Source: DATFDN01 sp963767645 (lineage in GTDB: Bacteria; Pseudomonadota; Alphaproteobacteria; Acetobacterales; Acetobacteraceae). Taken from it: a stretch of 64,000 nucleotides of DNA. Shown in pieces: positions 59,877 through 64,000 of the stretch. Numbering within the stretch: the first letter of the stretch is position 1; each line of letters starts with the position of its first letter. Position numbers and translations under genes: made by a program. The notes below the pieces were generated by a model. The model was given only the letters and a program-made list of their open reading frames with translations. It was not told where the DNA came from and did no database searches. Location of the stretch: contig CAVYEW010000004.1 in NCBI GenBank assembly GCA_963767645.1, positions 186,001 through 250,000 on the forward strand. Direction: 5' to 3'.

Positions 59877-61366
59877 GTGACCGCAGACGTTCTGACAGGC
59901 CGCCATCCCTTCTTGGACGGCAAGCCGAAGCGCATGCTGATCGGCGGCAAGTGGGTCGAGGCCGCCTCTGGCAAGACGTTCGAGACCGTCAATCCCTCGA
60001 CCGGCGAGGTGCTTGCCGCGGTCCCGAAGGTGATCGCGAGGACATCGACCGGGCCGTGCAAGCGGCGCGGCATGCCTTCACCGGGCCATGGAGCAAGTTC
60101 AAGCCGTTCGAGCGCCAGAACTCTGCTGCTCAAGCTCGCCGAGCTGGTCGAGCAGCATTTCGAGGAGCTTGCCGCGCTCGACACGCTGGACATGGGCGCA
60201 CCGATCAGCCGTACGAGAGCCAACCGGCTGCGCTCGCTCGGCATGCTGCGCTACTATGCCGGCCAGCGACTCGATCCATGGCGAGACGATCGAGAACTCG
60301 CTGCCCGGCGAGTACGTCTCCTTCACGTTGAAGGAGCCGGTCGGCGTGGTCGGCGCGATCATCCCGTGGAACGGGCCGCTGACCGCGACGATCTGGAAGA
60401 TCGGTCCGGCGCTTGCGACGGGCTGCACGGTGGTGCTCAAGCCCGCCGAGGAGGCGCCGCTCACGCCGCTGCGCCTCGCGGAGCTGTGCCAGGAAGCCGG
60501 CGTGCCGCCCGGCGTGGTCAACGTGGTCCCGGGCTACGGCGAAACCGCCGGCGCGGCGCTCGCGGGGCATCCGGACGTCGACAAGGTGGCGTTCACCGGC
60601 TCGCACCTCACCGGCCAGAAGATCGTCCAGGCATCGGCCGGCAATCTGAAGCGCGTGTCGCTGGAACTCGGCGGCAAGTCCCGGATGTGGTGTTCGCCGA
60701 CGCGGATCTGGACGCGGCGGTGCCGGGCGCCGGCGATGGCGGTGTTCGCCAACTCGGGCCAGATCTGCAGCGCGGGGACGCGGCTGTTCGTCGAGCGCGC
60801 GCATCTACGACGAGTTCACCGCGCGGGTGGCCGAGTACAGCAGGACGCTTCGCGTCGGCGACAGCCGCGATCCGGAGACGCAGGTCGGCCCGCTGGTCTC
60901 GCCCGAGCAGCTCGATCGCGTCACCGGCTATCTGGCGATCGGACGGCAGGAAGGCGCGCGCCCGCTCTCGGGCGGTGAGCGGCTCACCGAGGGCGACATG
61001 GCCAAGGGCTACTTCGTGCCGCCGACCGTGTTCGCCGACGTGAAGGACGACATGCGGATCGCGCAGGAGGAGATCTTCGGCCCGGTCATCTCGGCCATCC
61101 CGTTCACCGACATCGACGAGGTGATCGAGCGCGCCAACAGGACGAATTTCGGCCTCGGCAGCGGGCTCTGGACGCGCGACGTCAGCAAGGCGCACAAACT
61201 GGCGCGCGGCATCCGCGCGGGATCGGTCTGGATCAATTGCTATCAGGCGATGGACCCGGCCGTCCCGTTCGGCGGCTACAAGATGAGCGGCTACGGACGC
61301 GAGAGCGGCAAGCAGCACGTCGAGGAGTACCTCAACGTCAAGGCGGTCTGGATCAAGACCGCATAA
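59877..61366 (+). pseudogene. Aldehyde dehydrogenase gene with several frameshifts
   Basis: A full-length NAD-dependent aldehyde dehydrogenase (about 495 residues) is spread over three frames: MLIGGKWVEAASGKTFETVNPSTGEVL, then DREDIDRAVQAARHAFTGPWSKFK, then LLLKLAELVEQHFEELAALDTLDMGAP, then EPVGVVGAIIPWNGPL with ELGGKS, DVVFADADLDAAV, and VFANSGQICSAGTRLFVERA (catalytic Cys), then EEIFGPVISAIPFTDIDEVIERAN with PFGGYKMSGYGRESG to the end. Amino-acid conservation is high but at least five frame changes occur. Either recent decay or poor local sequence. Confidence 0.9.
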
Positions 61367-61478
61367 CGGCGAAGCCAAGCCGGCGGCGGTCCCTTGGCGC
61401 AGGCGGCTCGGCTCGAGCTGCCTGCGTTCTGTCGATCGACGATCGGCCAACGACGAATGAAAGCGAGGGAGAGAAACG

Positions 61479-62471
61479 ATGAAGCTGCGACAGGTTGGCC
61501 TGTGCGGGGCGACCGCACGGTATGCGGTGTCCGTCGGTTTGGCTTTTGGACTGCTCGCAGGCGGTGGACGCACCCTCGCCGCCCCGTCCGAGATCACCAT
61601 TCCTGGCGACCGCGTATTTCCGGAAAGCCTCACCGCGACCTCGGATGGCACCCTAATCATCGGCAGCCTGGGGCAGGGCGCCATCTATCGGGCGGCACCC
61701 GGCGCATCGACGGCCGAGCTGTGGATCAAGCCCGGCACAGCCGGAATGATGTCGGTGCTCGGCGTGCTGGCGGACGAGCGATCCGGGACGCTCTGGGCCT
61801 GCTCCAGCGACCTGTCGGCGGCCGGCGTGTCCATACCAGGCGGCCAGAAGCTGGTCGCGCTCAAGTCATTCGATCTGAAGAGCGGGGCGCCGAAGGGCAG
61901 CGTGCCGCTGCCCGGCGAGCGCACTTTTTGCAACGATATCGCCATCGGTCCGGACGGAGCGGCCTATGTGACCAACTCGTTCAACCCGCACGTGTTGCGG
62001 TTGAAACCTGGCGCCTCCGCGTTTGAGATATGGGCGACGGATGACCGCTTTACCGTCAAGGATGGCGCGGGCCTGGACGGGATCGCCTTTGGCGGCGATG
62101 GAAACCTCTATGTCAATCTCTACAACGGCAACGCCCTGTTCCGGATCGGCGTCAATGGTGACGGCAGCGCCGGAAAGGTCACACAACTGCAGCCGTCGCA
62201 GCCGATCGCGCTCTGCGATGGGATGCGCAAGCTGGGCATTAACACCCTCCTCATGATCGAGGGCACTGGAAAGCTGGACCGCATCAGTGTCGAGGGCGAT
62301 CATGCCAAAGTCGATGTACTCAAGAGCGGCTATAAGACCCCGGTATCGGTCGTTCAGGTGGGGAACATCGCCTGGGTGCTTGAGGGTCAACTCACCGCCC
62401 TGTTCGGCCGCAACCCGGGCAAGCCCGGACCTTTCCGGGCCTATGCGGTGCCCCTGCAGGGGTCAGACTAG
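61479..62471 (+). CDS. Exported SMP-30/gluconolactonase-like beta-propeller protein
   Basis: 330 residues. An N-terminal hydrophobic segment (YAVSVGLAFGLLAGGG then RTLAAPS) fits a signal peptide. The rest has repeated strands such as FPESLTATSDGTLIIGSLGQGAIYR, CNDIAIGPDGAAYVTNSF and LDGIAFGGDGNLYVNLYNGNALFRI typical of six-bladed SMP-30/strictosidine synthase propellers. The Asn-Asp pair (CNDIAIG) suits a metal site for lactone hydrolysis. Substrate unknown; probably periplasmic. Confidence 0.87.
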   Translation: MKLRQVGLCGATARYAVSVGLAFGLLAGGGRTLAAPSEITIPGDRVFPESLTATSDGTLIIGSLGQGAIYRAAPGASTAELWIKPGTAGMMSVLGVLADERSGTLWACSSDLSAAGVSIPGGQKLVALKSFDLKSGAPKGSVPLPGERTFCNDIAIGPDGAAYVTNSFNPHVLRLKPGASAFEIWATDDRFTVKDGAGLDGIAFGGDGNLYVNLYNGNALFRIGVNGDGSAGKVTQLQPSQPIALCDGMRKLGINTLLMIEGTGKLDRISVEGDHAKVDVLKSGYKTPVSVVQVGNIAWVLEGQLTALFGRNPGKPGPFRAYAVPLQGSD

Positions 62472-62477
62472 CGCGAC

Positions 62478-62891
62478 GTGGGGAAGAAGCATGACTTGGC
62501 GACGCTGCTTCTCGGCCTGTTGCTGATCGGAGAAACACCCGCTCTGGCGGACGAGATGGGCGCTGGAAGCCAAGGCGCGGAAGCTGGTCGGCGGTCCGGA
62601 TAACAGACCGCTGGTTTCAGGGCACGGGCAAGTGGAGGGTGTGTTCCTTGCCGACAAGGCGGACATGATGCTGGGCTATTGCAGCGGTGCCGCCGAGGTG
62701 ATGCGGGACGTGCCCGGAACTTCGTCTCGGTGCCGTTGCCAGCCGAGCTGACCGTGCAGCCGGCCCATGGAATGGTGGTGCTCACCGACGGCATGCCGAC
62801 CGATCGCTTCGCGGTGTTCGTCATGTCGGAGCGGGGTCAGGGGATTCTGGCGCGCTACGGCTTCGTGCCGGTCGCTCTGCCAGGCGAATAG
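62478..62891 (+). pseudogene. ModA-like substrate-binding protein, decayed
   Basis: A signal-peptide-like start from GTG (KHDLATLLLGLLLIGETPALADEM) is followed in other frames by EAKARKLVGGPDNRP, VEGVFLADKADMMLGYCSGAAEVMRDVP and FVSVPLPAELTVQPAHGMVVLTDGMPTDRFAVFVMSERGQGILARYGFVPV. These are the second-domain motifs of molybdate/tungstate-type binding proteins. The middle of the gene is deleted and at least two frame changes are present. Confidence 0.8.
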
Positions 62892-62973
62892 GCGCCCAGG
62901 GTGTTGCGATAGCCGATCTTGGCGTTCCCGTGCCTCGACGCTAAACCAGACCTGTGCAGGGAAACGCCGACGC

Positions 62974-63657
62974 ATGATTAACAAGATCGTCCGCTCCATG
63001 GCCGAGGCCATGGATGGCATCCAGGACGGGGCCACCGTGCTGGTCGGCGGCTTCGGCGCCGTTGGACAGCCGAATGCACTGATCGATGGGCTGATCGAGC
63101 AGGGTGCGAAGGACCTCACCATCGCCTGCAACAATGCCGGCGTCGGGCGGATCGGCCTCGCGCGGCTGATGGATCTCGGGCGGGTGCGCAAGATCATCTG
63201 CTCCTTCCCCCGCTCTTCCGATCCGGTGGTGTTCGAGACCCTGTACCGCGCCGGCAAGATCGAGCTGGAGATCGTGCCGCAAGGCACGCTCGCCGAGCGG
63301 ATGCACGCCGCCGGCGCCGGTATCCCGCTCTTCTTCACCGCGACCGGGGTCGGCACCAAGATGGCCGCCGGCAAGGAAGTCCGGGAGATCGACGGGCACA
63401 CCTACATTGCCGAAAAGGCCCTTCCCGGCGACGTCGCGCTGGTCGAGGCCTGGGAGGCGGACCGCTGGGGCAACCTGACCTATCGCCGCGCCGGGCGGAA
63501 CTTCAACCCGGTGATGGCGATGGCCGGAAGGCTGACGATCGTGCAGGCCCAGCATATAAGGGAGCTGGGCGAGATCGACCCCGACAACGTCCACACGCCC
63601 GGCATTTTCGTCGACCGCGTGCTGCACGTCCCCTACGGCGACCCGTCCGGCTTCTAA
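62974..63657 (+). CDS. CoA-transferase subunit A
   Basis: 227 residues. MINKIVRSMAEAMDGIQDGATVLVGGFGAVGQPNALIDGL and GTLAERMHAAGAGIPLFFTATGVGT are hallmarks of 3-oxoacid CoA-transferase alpha subunits (PcaI/ScoA type). With subunit B it moves CoA from succinyl-CoA to a 3-oxoacid such as acetoacetate or 3-oxoadipate. The neighbours do not identify the substrate. Subunit B follows after 11 bases. Confidence 0.93.
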   Translation: MINKIVRSMAEAMDGIQDGATVLVGGFGAVGQPNALIDGLIEQGAKDLTIACNNAGVGRIGLARLMDLGRVRKIICSFPRSSDPVVFETLYRAGKIELEIVPQGTLAERMHAAGAGIPLFFTATGVGTKMAAGKEVREIDGHTYIAEKALPGDVALVEAWEADRWGNLTYRRAGRNFNPVMAMAGRLTIVQAQHIRELGEIDPDNVHTPGIFVDRVLHVPYGDPSGF

Positions 63658-63668
63658 GGAGAGTTGCG

Positions 63669-64000
63669 ATGCCCGACACGCAAGCCGCCGCCTTCAAGCC
63701 GCTGGGGCGGACCGAGATGGCCGCCCGCCTGGCGGGCGACATTCCCGAGGGGTGGTACGTCAATCTCGGCATCGGGATTCCCACCGGAGTCGCCGACCAT
63801 GTGCCGCCCGAGCGCGAGGTGGTGTTCCATTCCGAGAACGGCATCCTGGGGATGGGGCCGCAGCCGCCGCAGGATCAGATCGACCCGTGGCTCATCAACG
63901 CCGGAAAGCAATACGTCACGCTGCGCGCCGGTGCCAGCTTCTGTCACCACGCCGACAGCTTCGCGATGATCCGGGGCGGGCATCTTGATCTTTGCGTGCT
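63669..64000 (+). CDS. CoA-transferase subunit B, cut by the window end
   Basis: The visible 110 residues (MAARLAGDIPEGWYVNLGIGIPTGVADHVPPEREVVFHSENGILGMGP) match beta subunits of 3-oxoacid CoA-transferases; the Glu in HSENGILG is the catalytic residue that forms the enzyme-CoA thioester. A ribosome site (AAGGAGAG) precedes the ATG. The 3' half lies outside the window. Confidence 0.93.
   Translation, partial: MPDTQAAAFKPLGRTEMAARLAGDIPEGWYVNLGIGIPTGVADHVPPEREVVFHSENGILGMGPQPPQDQIDPWLINAGKQYVTLRAGASFCHHADSFAMIRGGHLDLCV

Overview
The window is GC-rich DNA from an alphaproteobacterium. The gene content (ChpT-like phosphotransferase heading a che operon, CarD, FdxA, long CheA with an extra C-terminal CheW-like domain, YeaH/PrkA pair, IS66 copies) fits Rhodospirillales/Acetobacterales best; this is an inference from gene families and codon usage, not from a phylogenetic marker.

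Bases 1-2878 are chromosomal: a DUF444 (YeaH-like) gene cut by the window edge and prkA. Bases 2879-22504 are an integrative element inserted in a tRNA-Arg(CCG) gene. A 49-bp copy of the tRNA 3' half marks the left end, next to a tyrosine integrase, and the complete tRNA is at the right end. The element carries an AlpA-like regulator, a toprim primase-like protein, a DUF3987 P-loop protein and two zinc-ribbon proteins in one tightly overlapping operon. Its cargo is a very large predicted defence ATPase: a PD-(D/E)XK (Mrr-like) nuclease domain followed by a STAND NTPase and a long helical C-terminal part, similar in layout to Avs4-type anti-phage sensors, here split by one frameshift. Then come two IS66 elements (one intact with an 8-bp target duplication), a decayed element gene, a membrane pentapeptide-repeat protein with a small partner gene, and another decayed gene.

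Bases 22.6-35.6 kb hold a chromate-transporter pair fused by a frameshift, hydantoinase/oxoprolinase genes hyuB and hyuA with a PIN-toxin relic wedged between them, a chemotaxis operon (chpT-like, cheA, cheW, cheY, cheB, cheR), a DUF3553 gene, moaA, a CHAP amidase and ridA. At 36.0-36.9 kb and 40.5-41.3 kb lie decayed IS4-type and ISAs1-type transposase genes, each with odd base composition. Between and after them are a thioesterase, glutamate dehydrogenase and ahcY. Bases 41.7-45.1 kb form a compact coenzyme F420 operon: an F420-dependent glucose-6-phosphate dehydrogenase-like gene followed by cofE, cofD and cofC. Bases 45.1-58.4 kb are mostly housekeeping (aat, carD, fdxA, an S4-domain gene with a Suv3-like helicase, htpG, a leucyl aminopeptidase, a MarR regulator, a WecA-like transferase, an ADP-forming acyl-CoA synthetase). 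From 58.5 to 62.9 kb the sequence is decayed: two ModA-like relics, two aldehyde dehydrogenase relics, an intact short ModE-type regulator and a perfect 14-bp-arm palindrome that looks like a ModE operator. The window ends in a two-subunit CoA-transferase.

A caution for users: the split defence ATPase, chrA and cheA are each out of frame by exactly one extra base, and the tRNA-Arg T-loop is also one base too long. Real decay is plausible for the relics, but single-base insertion errors in the assembly are an equal possibility for these four loci.
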